From Halichondria panicea (Eukaryota > Porifera > Demospongiae > Suberitida > Halichondriidae), in assembly GCF_963675165.1 (NCBI RefSeq), contig NC_087390.1, positions 887,501 to 951,500 of the forward strand: DNA of 64,000 nt. Direction: 5' to 3'. The position numbers were made by a program, and so were the translations under genes. The notes beneath the pieces were generated by a model. It did not search any database and was not told where the DNA came from. It was given only the letters and a program-made list of their open reading frames with translations. This document shows positions 35,762 through 64,000 of the stretch, piece after piece. The first letter of the stretch is position 1, and every line of letters starts with the position of its first letter.

Positions 35762-36445
35762 TCTATACGCTGTGTCCTACACTGTAGCTACTAAGTTTGG
35801 CTATTAAATAAAGTCACTGTTCTCTGACTGTGTTCTCTGCCATGGTTGAAAAAAGGAAAAGGGTCGCTATAATAACTACCGTATAGCGGGTATATTTCGA
35901 GGGTATAAATTTTCGCAGATGGACCATTACAAAGGATTTCGCGGATTTTATTTTCGTGGTCTGAGTTCCAGCCTTTTGGCGCATGCGCACATCAACATGC
36001 AGCTGTTACCACCACACCGTTAGCCTCGAATCCAGGCCTAGCCTATAACGGTGAGGCACCTCTTATTGTCGATAGGTGTGGTCAATAATACTGAACACGC
36101 CTACTATTCATAAAGATATAAATTTTTGTGGGTATAAATTTTCGCGGTAGAGGCTCAATCCGCGAAAACCGCGAACATTTATACCCTCGAAATATACCCG
36201 CTATACGGTATATTGAATATGAAAAAGGGTCGACAATTCAAAAAGTACAAAAATGAAAGATTAATATTCAACCGGAAGCTTAATCACTTCCGCAATGCCT
36301 TAATTCACTCCGGCTGGGGACTTCAAGCTTTTACAATCCTATGTTGTGGAGTCTAAAGATACGTTAACGAAGTGTTCTCTCGAGCTGTCCCTTCTGGAGA
36401 AGACATATCGAAGGTCTGAGCTGTATCTCAGAGTGGAGACAAAAA
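35762..36445. promoter_or_regulatory. Divergent interval HROB / MYO10
   Basis: 684 bp separate the HROB start (minus) from the MYO10 start (plus). About half of it is the palindromic element at 35877-36210, leaving roughly 115 bp on the HROB side and 235 bp on the MYO10 side for promoter and 5' UTR sequence. The role is inferred from orientation. Confidence 0.5.
35877..36210. mobile_element. MITE-like element, family A, best-preserved long copy
   Basis: The terminal inverted repeats start TACCGTATAGCGGGTATATT and continue TCGAGGGTATAAATTTTCGC; the right end is the near-perfect complement, ending ATATACCCGCTATACGGTA. TA bounds both ends. The interior contains TAGCCTCGAATCCAGGCC, a phrase also found in the 58-62 kb hairpin and tandem repeats. 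It is non-coding and sits between two divergent genes. Confidence 0.82.
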
Positions 36446-56047
<19,602 letters not shown>

Positions 56048-56404
56048 TAATCCAATTCAACAGAACATTTTTATGCTGATCACACAGTTCCCTAAAACAT
56101 GAGCTAGATTGTCTTTAGTATAGATCTACATTAGTGAATAATTTAATAGGAGTACATTTTATGTTTGGTTTTTTATATAATAATTATAAATCAGTATAAT
56201 TATACTATTTCATGTCGAAAGCAAAAGCTTGTTGTTGTGAATGATTGTTGTCAATTCATTTTCATTGTTTACAGAGTCTATTAAATTTTGATATTTCAAT
56301 AAAATTATGTCACCATGCAGTATTATTAATTAATTTTTATTATTCCAACTGTGTATAATTATATGCTTAATACAAATAATTGTCCTGGATAACATAATAA
56401 TAGC
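56048..56404. other. MYO10 3' region with array-flank repeat
   Basis: This has the MYO10 3' UTR and the probable poly(A) signal AATAAA at 56298. Bases about 56222-56310 (AGCTTGTTGTTGTGAATG, CATTTTCATTGTTTACAGAG) match the flanks of the transporter copies further right (61296-61400, 61520-61600, 62965-63060). Confidence 0.6.
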
Positions 56405-56860
56405 TAGATCTAGTACAGTGATGTATCTATAGCTTGCTGTACAGAAATTAATGTTGAAAAAATGAAGTTGTAAATGTGCAGAGTGCATGGTCGAGAAAGT
56501 TCTACTTAAAGGCCTACACCTTGTGCTATAGCTTGGACACTGTAATTAGTGAGTGCAATATAATATATATATACTGCTATATTGATAGCTATATAGTGTG
56601 TTTACAGCAATCAAGTCCATCTCTATAATTATATATAGACTACTGACTACTATAGATACGTATATAAAATACCATAATTGTCGTTATTTCTGCTTTTGTT
56701 TTGGGTGGCTAGCCAATTACAAGGATTTTACAATAATGAAATTAGGGACCCCGAAATTATCTCTTAACAATGCATGGTTCCCAGCATAGTGTGCTGGGCT
56801 AGAATATACCGCTTTGAAAGTCTGCGTTTTTGGTGGCACTGTCTGCACACTAAGGCCTGC
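56405..56860 (+). pseudogene. Decayed 5' remnant of the transporter-like array gene
   Basis: Despite many indels, the order of phrases matches the copy at 63203: GCTTGCTGTACAGAAATTA, GAGAAAGTTCTACTTAAAGG, CTATAGCTTGGACACTGTAA, GCTAGCCAATTACAAGGATT, CTGGGCTAGAATATACCGCT, then GTTTTTGGTGGCACTGTCTG with CACACTA. The frame is destroyed. It marks the left edge of the tandem array and lies between MYO10 and the GTPase gene. Confidence 0.75.
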
Positions 56861-56979
56861 AGATTACAAAATTACATAATTTATAGTAGATCCTAGATCT
56901 ATATATAGCTATGTGTGATGGGGGCTTCCCCTCATTTTGGGCATGAAATCATAATAATACTTTGTCACCAACTTTAACA

Positions 56980-58161
56980 ATGGCCACACAGAATGATCCT
57001 TTTGTAGAGCAACAGGCCACCGATTCTTTTTATGCAGTGTCTGACGATACTCATAGGGTAGATTCTGATGAATCAGATGCTCTTAGACTTAGTGTAGATT
57101 TAGATGATGAAACAACTCGTATCCCTAGCCCTGCCGCTAGCCAACAGGAAGACAGCTCCAAAACGAGAGCTCAAAATGAAATGGAGGACCCAGAACAGTT
57201 GATGAAAGAATACGAAAATGCAAAATCGGTCAGAATTCTTGTGACTGGAAAGACTGGCTCTGGAAAATCTACTCTTATTAATGGGATTCTCGGTGTTTCT
57301 CTAACAGAGGAGAGGAAAGCTAAAGTAGGGAACAGAATCAGCGAAGCCTGTACAACAGAAGTCGCAGCATATCACGTCAGAAAGGAGAACGTTGATATCA
57401 CGATTTGGGATAGCCCTGGTCTACAAGATGGCACTGGTAATATGCTGTATCTGCAACAAATAAAGGAGAAGTGTCAGAAGAGAGATTTAACCCTGTACTG
57501 TATTGATGTACGTCAGACAAGATTCCTTGATGGAGATGATAACCCGGATGTTGTTGCAATGAAGAATTTTACGAGAGAGTTTGGCTCTCAGTTTTGGAAC
57601 AACACCGTCATTGTTCTGACATTTTTCAACTACGTTGCCGATGATGTTAATATCAAATATTTAAAAACAGGAGAAGAAAAAACCGAAGCAGTTGAGGCTA
57701 AGTTGCTGGAGTGGAAAAACCAAATAGTGCACATTTTAACCCATGATGTAGAGATTGACCAACAAGTTGCTGAGAAGATACCCATTTTTCCGGCTGGGTA
57801 CTATCGTGAACCAGATCTTCCAGTCTGTGACTATTGGTTATCAAACCTCTGGTTGCATTGCCTCACTGCTATCTCTTCTCAGGAAGGCCAGTTTGCATTA
57901 CTCAAAACATGTGCAGATCGCTTGAGAACAAATGATGACGTAGGACAAGATGATTTTGAGAATCCTATAGAGCAGCAGCCAATTGTATTAGAAAAGAAGC
58001 GCTTCGGAAGAAATGGACTGGTTGGATATGTGATCGGTATTGCTGGAAAACCTGTTGTAATTGGCGTGGCTACTGGAACGGTGATTGGAGTCCTCCTAGC
58101 ATTTGGGCGACAGAAAATGTCAGAACGAGTAGTAACCGAATTAGTAAAGCTAGTTGTCTGA
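56980..58161 (+). CDS. AIG1/GIMAP-like GTPase, intronless, 393 aa
   Basis: The ATG at 56980 has a strong context (AACAATGGCC). Residues about 1-80 are acidic and probably disordered. The G domain has G1 GKTGSGKST (90-98), a Thr-rich G2 (ACTTEVAAY) and G3 DSPGL (144-148), the layout of AIG1/GIMAP/Toc34-type septin-related GTPases. The G4 position reads VLTFFNYV, without the usual NKxD or TKxD base-recognition motif, so guanine specificity is uncertain. A C-terminal Gly/Val/Ile-rich hydrophobic segment (about 352-374, GKPVVIGVATGTVIGVLLAFG) could anchor it in a membrane, as in several GIMAPs. No introns. Roles in immunity or organelle membranes are known for vertebrate relatives and are not shown here. 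An IRG-like assignment is less likely because the G2-G3 spacing and sequence fit AIG1. Confidence 0.75.
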   Translation: MATQNDPFVEQQATDSFYAVSDDTHRVDSDESDALRLSVDLDDETTRIPSPAASQQEDSSKTRAQNEMEDPEQLMKEYENAKSVRILVTGKTGSGKSTLINGILGVSLTEERKAKVGNRISEACTTEVAAYHVRKENVDITIWDSPGLQDGTGNMLYLQQIKEKCQKRDLTLYCIDVRQTRFLDGDDNPDVVAMKNFTREFGSQFWNNTVIVLTFFNYVADDVNIKYLKTGEEKTEAVEAKLLEWKNQIVHILTHDVEIDQQVAEKIPIFPAGYYREPDLPVCDYWLSNLWLHCLTAISSQEGQFALLKTCADRLRTNDDVGQDDFENPIEQQPIVLEKKRFGRNGLVGYVIGIAGKPVVIGVATGTVIGVLLAFGRQKMSERVVTELVKLVV

Positions 58162-58991
58162 GCGATAAAATGTACTGTCTATCAATTATAATACGTATAT
58201 AGATCTATCACTGTTTTATTGAACTGATAGCTATTGATAATAATATTGCACTTAAAGGGCAAGTTTAGTTTGAGTTCAGAGGTGGAATTTCAATGTTATA
58301 CAAGTAGCAGACCTACTGTATATAATGCCAACAGCGTACTAATTTTTATATTCTGTAATCAGATAATTTTCTACTGCATGGTTAGCCTCCTTCACAAGGC
58401 CTCAACAGTGCGGCCTGGAATCGAGGCTACTGCATGGTATACTAAAACGTACTTTTAAGTACTATTTTCAAAAAGTGAAACTGAAATTTAACACTGCTAA
58501 ATTTCGTAGCAGTCTAAACACGATCTAGCCTCGCACCCAGGCCACACGTTTGTTCTGTATAGTGTTGTGTTCCTTATTGGGTCAGTCTCTAGCCTCGCAC
58601 ACAGGCCACATGTTTGTAAAGTGCTTGCATTCTTTATTGAGTCAATTAATATAAACAAGTCTATAAACACGATCTAGCCTCGCACCCAGGCCACATGTTG
58701 TTCTGTAAAGTGTTTGTATTCTTTATTGAGTCAATATAAACTAACATAATAAAATGGTAGATCAGGTTCTACATGTATATAATTGAGCATTTTCATTGTT
58801 TACAGAGAGTCTATCTTCACTTTATTAATACACAACTATAATTATTATCTTAATGGTATAGATCTAACCAGACTCCAGATTTTATATGCAATTTAATACC
58901 AGATCTAGAGTCATAACTTACCATACAAAGCCTCTTTACATATTAGGCTCCACTAGTCTAGTCTACTATACTGCACAGCTATATCGTCAAA
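58162..58991. other. Intergenic repeats between GTPase and transporter copy A
   Basis: There are three direct repeats of about 65-85 bp (from about 58525, 58588 and 58674) built on TAGCCTCGCACCCAGGCCAC followed by TGTTTG...TTCTTTATTGAGTCAA. A related GCGGCCTGGAATCGAGGCTA lies at about 58412-58431. The array flank TTTCATTGTTTACAGAGAG is at 58791-58809. No gene is seen. Confidence 0.7.
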
Positions 58992-60521
58992 ATGAGTTGC
59001 AAATACAGAGTGAGAAAGTTCTACTCAAAGGGAGCCTACCTTGTGATAGCTTGGACACTGCTTGTGAGTGCTACTGCTATTGGTAGCCTTAACTTAATCG
59101 AGACATTTTTTATTGGCTACCCTAAATGGCTATTCACAACCACACTGGCATTTTGTCTGCCAGTAATACTATGTCTCGGATTTTTAGCCAATTACAAGCT
59201 TCAAGATTACACAATAGCAAGAATTGGAATTATCGCCATGTTTCTTGTAACAATGGCTTCCAGCATATACGTCCTAATCCTAGGTCCTGCATTCGGATAT
59301 GGTTTTGGAAAGTACAGGCTCATTAATGAAGTCGTATACTGTATAGTACTTTGTGTGTTTTTGGTGGCAACGACGTGTTTAACCTGCGTACTACAACTAG
59401 GCCTGGATCAGATGCCTGATGCTTCATCTTCTAGCATCACTAGTTTCATCGCTTGGTTTGTGTTCAGTATAAATGCTGGTAGCTGGGTTGGAGATTTTGG
59501 GTATTACAGTATAGAATTGGAAGACAACTGTTTTGGGCTAATTGGTGATAAAATAAGTAGTATCCAGCTTTATAGTCTGTGTCCAGCTATATTTGCAAGT
59601 CTTATTCTTGTTCTCGACCTCCTTTTCGCTAAAAGCTGGTTGATTATTGAGCCTAACCCACCAAAATCTTTTAAAACTATCTACCATGTTCTCAAGTTTG
59701 CTGCCAAGCACAAAGCTCCCCTCAATCGCAGTGCTCTCACATACTGGGAGGAAGACATACCTTCAAGAATGGACCTGGGAAAGTTGAGATACGGTGGACC
59801 ATTCACTACAGAGCAAGTTGAAGATGTGAAATCAATTCTACGATTGTTTGCTATGAGCCTACCCTTGTGGTTAATATCATTTGCAATTGGTATTAGTCCT
59901 ACAATTTACAATATTTCATTAAACTTTCCTAATTTCACCACCTGCGAATCTGACATACTTTACTCTTTCGCGTACAGTGGTCGTTGGTGGTCTATGATCT
60001 GTACCCTGGTTAATGAATGTTTTTTCTACCCACTTTTCAGAGATAGATTTCCAAGTATTCTAAAGAGACTCGGTATTGCTTCCTTCCTTTCTCTGGTTTT
60101 GAGTATTGTATTTGTTATTATGCAATCGTTAGAGATTCTTCACAGAAGGGAAGTAATAACCATTTTATCCTTTATGACAAGAGGTTTGCTGGAAAATTTA
60201 TTCTTGTGTGCAATACTAGAGTTAGTTTGTGCTCAGGCTCCGTACAACATGCGAAGATTATTTGCTGCTTATATGGTCTTAATTTTTTTGTCCTCTACAT
60301 ATGCTGGCGAATATGCATTAAGTGGTGCAATTCACCCCAAAAATAATACAATGGTACTGATACTGTTTGGAATTAAGGCCGCTCTTAGTCTGCTAGGATT
60401 CATCTTTTACTGTCTCCTAGCTCGCTGGTACAAGAGGAGAGTTAGAGACGAGGACTACAATGCACACAGAGTGGTGGAGGAGGTCTATGATCGATATCTA
60501 ACACCTCGTAATCTGGATTGA
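58992..60521 (+). CDS. Multi-pass membrane transporter-like protein, probable POT/SLC15 relative, copy A, 509 aa
   Basis: Intact single-exon frame with about 11-12 hydrophobic segments, so an integral membrane protein. After about five to six transmembrane helices comes a hydrophilic block (residues about 245-285) reading LNRSALTYWEEDIPSRMDLG and RYGGPFTTEQVEDVKSILRL, followed by another set of helices and a basic/acidic C-terminal tail. I associate this central block with proton-dependent oligopeptide transporter (POT, SLC15-like) proteins of basal animals. That is recognition, not an alignment, and the classical PTR2 signatures are not evident, so substrate is unknown. It is the only complete copy in a tandem array, and high similarity to the flanking copies points to recent duplication. 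No signal peptide; the N terminus MSCKYRVRKFYSKG is conserved between copies. Confidence 0.6.
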   Translation: MSCKYRVRKFYSKGAYLVIAWTLLVSATAIGSLNLIETFFIGYPKWLFTTTLAFCLPVILCLGFLANYKLQDYTIARIGIIAMFLVTMASSIYVLILGPAFGYGFGKYRLINEVVYCIVLCVFLVATTCLTCVLQLGLDQMPDASSSSITSFIAWFVFSINAGSWVGDFGYYSIELEDNCFGLIGDKISSIQLYSLCPAIFASLILVLDLLFAKSWLIIEPNPPKSFKTIYHVLKFAAKHKAPLNRSALTYWEEDIPSRMDLGKLRYGGPFTTEQVEDVKSILRLFAMSLPLWLISFAIGISPTIYNISLNFPNFTTCESDILYSFAYSGRWWSMICTLVNECFFYPLFRDRFPSILKRLGIASFLSLVLSIVFVIMQSLEILHRREVITILSFMTRGLLENLFLCAILELVCAQAPYNMRRLFAAYMVLIFLSSTYAGEYALSGAIHPKNNTMVLILFGIKAALSLLGFIFYCLLARWYKRRVRDEDYNAHRVVEEVYDRYLTPRNLD

Positions 60522-60699
60522 TTAAATAAGAAGATGACTGATATAGAGACCAAAAAATATAACACACAAAATTACTGTTGTCCACATCGTTATGCATGGT
60601 ACCCATTGTAACATAATAAAGTCACAAATGTTGTCCTTACCTCTTTGTAGATCAGATTCTAATATCAACATCATAACATTTTCATTGTTTACAGTGAGT

Positions 60700-61290
60700 G
60701 TCTTCACTTCAAGATTACACAATACTATAGCAAGTATCGGAAATACCACCATGTTTCTTGTAACACATAATCCTAGGTCCTGGACTAGAATATGGTTTTG
60801 GACAGTACAGGATCATCAATGAAGTCGTATTATGTATAATTATAATGCTTTGTGTGTTTTTAGTGACACTGACATGTTTTGTTTGCATACTATAGGCCTG
60901 GATCAGATTCTTGATGTATCATCTTCTAGCATCACTAGTTTTATCGCTTGGACAGTATAAGTGCTGGTGGATGGATTGGGGATTTTGGTGATATTGAAGT
61001 TTTTGTCGGATTGATTATCTATTTAGTTTTATAGTCTGTGTGCGTCTTTTATTTGCAAGTCTTATTCTTATTCTCGACCTCCTTTTCGCTAAAAGCTGGT
61101 TAATTATAGAGCCTAACCCACCAAAATCATTTACATTGATCTACTGTGTTCTCAAATTTGCTGCCAAGCACAAACCTCCCCTCAATCGCAGTGCTCTCAC
61201 ATACTGGGAGGAAGACGTACCTTCAAGAATGGACCTGGGAAGTCAAGATAATATGGTGGACCATTCGAAGATTATTTGCCGAGTCAATTC
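60700..61290 (+). pseudogene. Transporter-like copy B, decayed, internal deletion
   Basis: Matches copy A from CTTCAAGATTACACAATA through CCTCGACCTCCTTTTCGCTA to ATGGACCTGGGA. The first third lacks its 5' end and has frameshifts. Near 61258-61280 the sequence jumps from GGTGGACCATTC straight to GAAGATTATTTGC, which in copy A are separated by about 460 bp. The 61040-61250 part is still open and nearly identical to copy D. Confidence 0.88.
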
Positions 61291-61741
61291 ATTGTTGAAT
61301 GAGCTTGTTGTTGTGCATTATAATTATTGTTGTTGTCTATTCATTTTCGTTGTTTACAGAGTTTATATCTATAGTTGATAATTCAATGCTACCAATGTTC
61401 TTATGACTCTCTGTATGCTTAACTACACCTGTACACTTTCATCCTGTAATAATAGTGTTTCAGGAATACATTGCTATAATTATGGTGACAAATTACAAGT
61501 TATGTTTTGTAATTGTCGAAAGCATAAGCTTGCTAATTTTGTTTGTCGTTGTGTACAGAGTTTATATCTATAGTTAATATTTCAATGCCACCAATGATAT
61601 TCTAACTCTACAACTATACTGATCCCCTTTTATCTTAAATTGTCCAGTAATAATACAGGTAGTCTAATGGCGTACGGCCACAAAAAGCCTTGTATATAGA
61701 TCGAGGTTAAACCACTATATCTGTACTGAAATTAGCATTGG

Positions 61742-62960
61742 AAAATGAGTTGTAAATACAGAGTGAGAAGGTTCTACTCAAAGGGTAGCCTCGATCCCAG
61801 GCCGCACTTCCCACTTCACTTAGGGAAGTGGGCCTGGTATCGACTGCTTGCGCATGCGCTAATATCCCTAAGTGAAGTGGGAAGTGCGGCCTGGGATCGA
61901 GGCTAGCCAATTACAAGCTTCAAGATTACACAATAATATGTATCGGAATTATATTACCCTATTTTTTGTAACAATGTTTTCCAGCATATACGTCCTTAAT
62001 TGTCTTAGGTCATGGGCTAGAACACGGCTTTGAAAAGTACAGACTTCTCAATGAAGTCGTATTCTGTATAGTGGTGTGTGTGTTTTTGATGGCACTGGCA
62101 TGTTTGTCTGCACACTACAACTCCTGGATCAGATGCCTGATGCATCGTCTTCTAGCATCACTAGTTTTATCGCTTGGTTTGTGTTCAGTATAAGTGCCGT
62201 AGCTGCATGGGTTCGAGATTTTGGACAATATAATTATGGTATTGAAGGGAAACTAATTGTTGATTCAATAAATACTATATCCAGCTGTATATACATCAGT
62301 CTGTGTGCTGCTTTAATTTATTTGCAAGTCTTATTTTTGCTTTTTTGAGCCTAACCCAACATATCAGGTTGCAGCCAAGCACAAAGCTCCCTTCAATCGC
62401 AGTGCTCTCACTTACTGGGAGGAAGACATAATGTTATATCTTCAAGAGTGGACCTGGGAGAAAAGTTGATGGACCATTCACTACAGAGAAAATTGGAAGA
62501 TGTGAAACCAATTCTACGAATGTTAGCTATTATAAGAGCCTAGCTACCATTGTGGTTAATCTTGTTTGCACTTGCTTTTAATCCTACGATTTATAACATT
62601 CCATTAAACTTTCCAAATCTCACCAACTGCACATCAGACATGATCTGACATGCTTTTCTCTTTCACGTACAGTAATTATTGGTGGTCTATGATCTGCATG
62701 TACCCTGGTCTGAATTCGTTTTCTATCCGCTTTTCAGAGATAAATTTTCGAGTATTCTAAAGAGACTCTGGTATTGCTTCCTTCCTTTCTGAGTGTTGTA
62801 TTCATTATAGTGCAATTATTGGAGGTTCTATGCATGAGGTAATAACCATTAATTTTATCCTGTATGGCAAAATTTTTTGGGTGCAACTCTGGAGTAGTTT
62901 GTGCTCAGGCCCCATACAACATTGAACATCCAAAGATTATTTGCTGCTTGTATGAGAGTA
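61742..62960 (+). pseudogene. Transporter-like copy C, decayed, with inserted hairpin
   Basis: It starts AAAATGAGTTGTAAATACAG and GTGAGAAGGTTCTACTCAAAG like copy A. At 61786 it is interrupted by a 120-bp palindromic element, after which it resumes at GCCAATTACAAGCTTCAAGA; the segment normally in between is missing. Further matches run to CAAAGATTATTTGCTGCTTG with many frameshifts and stops, for instance around 62455-62700. It is not expected to make a functional protein. Confidence 0.9.
61786..61905. mobile_element. 120-bp near-perfect hairpin element
   Basis: The arms are 41 bp and identical as inverted repeats, each starting TAGCCTCGATCCCAGGCCGC and continuing ACTTCCCACTTCACTTAGGGA. The loop of about 38 bp contains GCGCATGCGC. 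Fragments of the arm occur at 36018-36035 and 58412-58431. Perfect arms imply a recent insertion or gene-conversion-maintained foldback. Confidence 0.88.
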
Positions 62961-63202
62961 TGTTCATTTGAATGAGCTTGTTATTGTGTATTATTGCTGT
63001 CAATTCATTTTTGTTGTTTTTACAGAGTCTATATCTGTATAGTTGATGTTTCAATGCCACCAATGTTATTATAAGTCTCTGTATGCTAACTACACCCTTT
63101 CATCCTATAATACTTATACGTATATATAGCGTTTCAGGAATACCTATAACCTCTAAGTTAAGCCACTAGATCTAGCTTGCTATACAGAAATTAGTGTTGA
63201 AA

Positions 63203-64000
63203 ATGAGTAAATACAGAGTGAGAAAGTTCTACTCAAAGGGAGCCTACCTTGTGCTAGCTTGGATACTACTTGTGAGTGCTACTGCTATTGCTAGCTATAG
63301 CTTAATCGAGTCGGTTAATACAGACTATCCAAATTGGCTAGGTGCAATACCACTGTCGTTATTTCTACTCCTAGCATTTTGTCTCGGATTGCTAGCCAAT
63401 TACAAGCTTCAAGATTACACAATAATAAGGATCGGAATTATCTCCCTATTTTTTGTAGCAATGGTTTCCAGCATATACTTCCTTGTCTTAGGTCCTGGGC
63501 TAGAACACCGCTTTGAAAAGTACAGACTTCTCAATGAAATTGTATACTGTATAGTGGGGTCTGTGTTTTTGGTGGCATTGACATGTTTTTTCTGCACACT
63601 ACAACTAGGCCTGGATCAGATGCCTGATGCATCATCTTCTAGCATCACTAGTTTCATCGCTTGGTTTGTGTTCAGTGCAAGTGCTGGTCTATGGATTGGG
63701 GAATTTTTGGAATTTGTCTTGAAGGACAACTGTTTCGGGTTTGTTGAAGATACAATAACTAGTATCCAGCTTTATAGTCTGTGTGCTGCTTTATTTGCAA
63801 GTCTTATTCTTGTTCTCGACCTCCTTTTCGCTAAAAGCTGGTTAATTATAGAGCCTAACCCACCAAAATCATTTACATTGATCTACTGTGTTCTCAAGTT
63901 TGCTGCCAAGCACAAGGCTCCCCTCAATCGCAGTGCTCTCACATACTGGGAGGAAGATGTACCTTCAAGAATGGACCTGGGAAAGTCGAGATACGGTGGA
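63203..64000 (+). CDS. Transporter-like copy D, 5' part, cut by window end (266 codons)
   Basis: An open frame from ATG 63203 (context GAAAATGAGT) to the last base of the window with no stop. It follows copy A almost codon for codon: SKYRVRKFYSKGAYLVLAW, GLLANYKLQDYTIIRIGI, LGLDQMPDASSSSITSFIAW, LILVLDLLFAKSWLIIEPNP, NRSALTYWEEDVPSRMDLG. It contains about six transmembrane helices and the start of the hydrophilic POT-like block. It is probably a second functional gene of the array; its remainder lies beyond the window. Confidence 0.75.
   Translation, partial: MSKYRVRKFYSKGAYLVLAWILLVSATAIASYSLIESVNTDYPNWLGAIPLSLFLLLAFCLGLLANYKLQDYTIIRIGIISLFFVAMVSSIYFLVLGPGLEHRFEKYRLLNEIVYCIVGSVFLVALTCFFCTLQLGLDQMPDASSSSITSFIAWFVFSASAGLWIGEFLEFVLKDNCFGFVEDTITSIQLYSLCAALFASLILVLDLLFAKSWLIIEPNPPKSFTLIYCVLKFAAKHKAPLNRSALTYWEEDVPSRMDLGKSRYGG

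Noticed and set aside
56962-56979. Earlier start for the GTPase
   Set aside because: The codon is TTG; the first ATG in frame, in a good context, is 56980.
60522-60752. Minus-strand 76-codon open frame next to transporter copy A
   Set aside because: It is antisense to copy flank and pseudogene sequence and has no recognisable features.

Overview
The window is eukaryotic nuclear DNA from an early-branching animal. The genes have many short GT-AG introns, the intergenic DNA is AT-rich, and several genes are animal-type: integrin alpha, an integrin-beta-like 5' end, an HCN-type channel and a MyTH4-FERM myosin X. Intron density, compactness and the gene mix suggest a sponge (demosponge-like). 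That is inference; no taxon marker was tested.

Layout, left to right. Bases 1-3448 hold palindromic (MITE-like) elements, two tandem-repeat arrays and the first two coding exons of a minus-strand gene with a signal peptide and a PSI domain (integrin-beta-like), which runs off the left edge. Head-to-head with it, 476 bp away, a complete integrin alpha gene runs 3992-20047 on the plus strand (27 coding exons, about 1110 aa). CFAP221/PCDP1, a ciliary central-pair protein, lies on the minus strand at 20736-26523 (19 coding exons, about 847 aa). It shares a 105-bp divergent promoter interval with an intronless TAF6 gene (26629-28434). An HCN-like channel follows (28657-31657, 7 coding exons, about 708 aa), tail-to-tail with HROB/MCM8IP on the minus strand (31849-35761, 11 exons, about 720 aa). 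HROB is divergent from a complete myosin X gene (36446-56047, 43 coding exons, about 1924 aa), which carries a tRNA-Asp(GUC) in intron 13.

The right end (56.4-64 kb) is a young, partly decayed tandem array of a multi-pass membrane protein, probably related to the POT/SLC15 transporters. It has one intact copy, one copy cut by the window edge and three decayed copies. An intronless AIG1/GIMAP-like GTPase gene sits inside the array.

No operon-like or obviously undescribed multigene system was found. The most notable points are the head-to-head integrin alpha/beta-like pair, an HCN channel whose cAMP-binding cassette lacks the phosphate-contacting arginine, the 105-bp CFAP221/TAF6 promoter, microsatellites concentrated at splice sites, and several families of palindromic elements in introns and promoters. 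Exon coordinates were assembled by hand from splice consensus, reading-frame phase and family knowledge. Each multi-exon model keeps phase through all its junctions.
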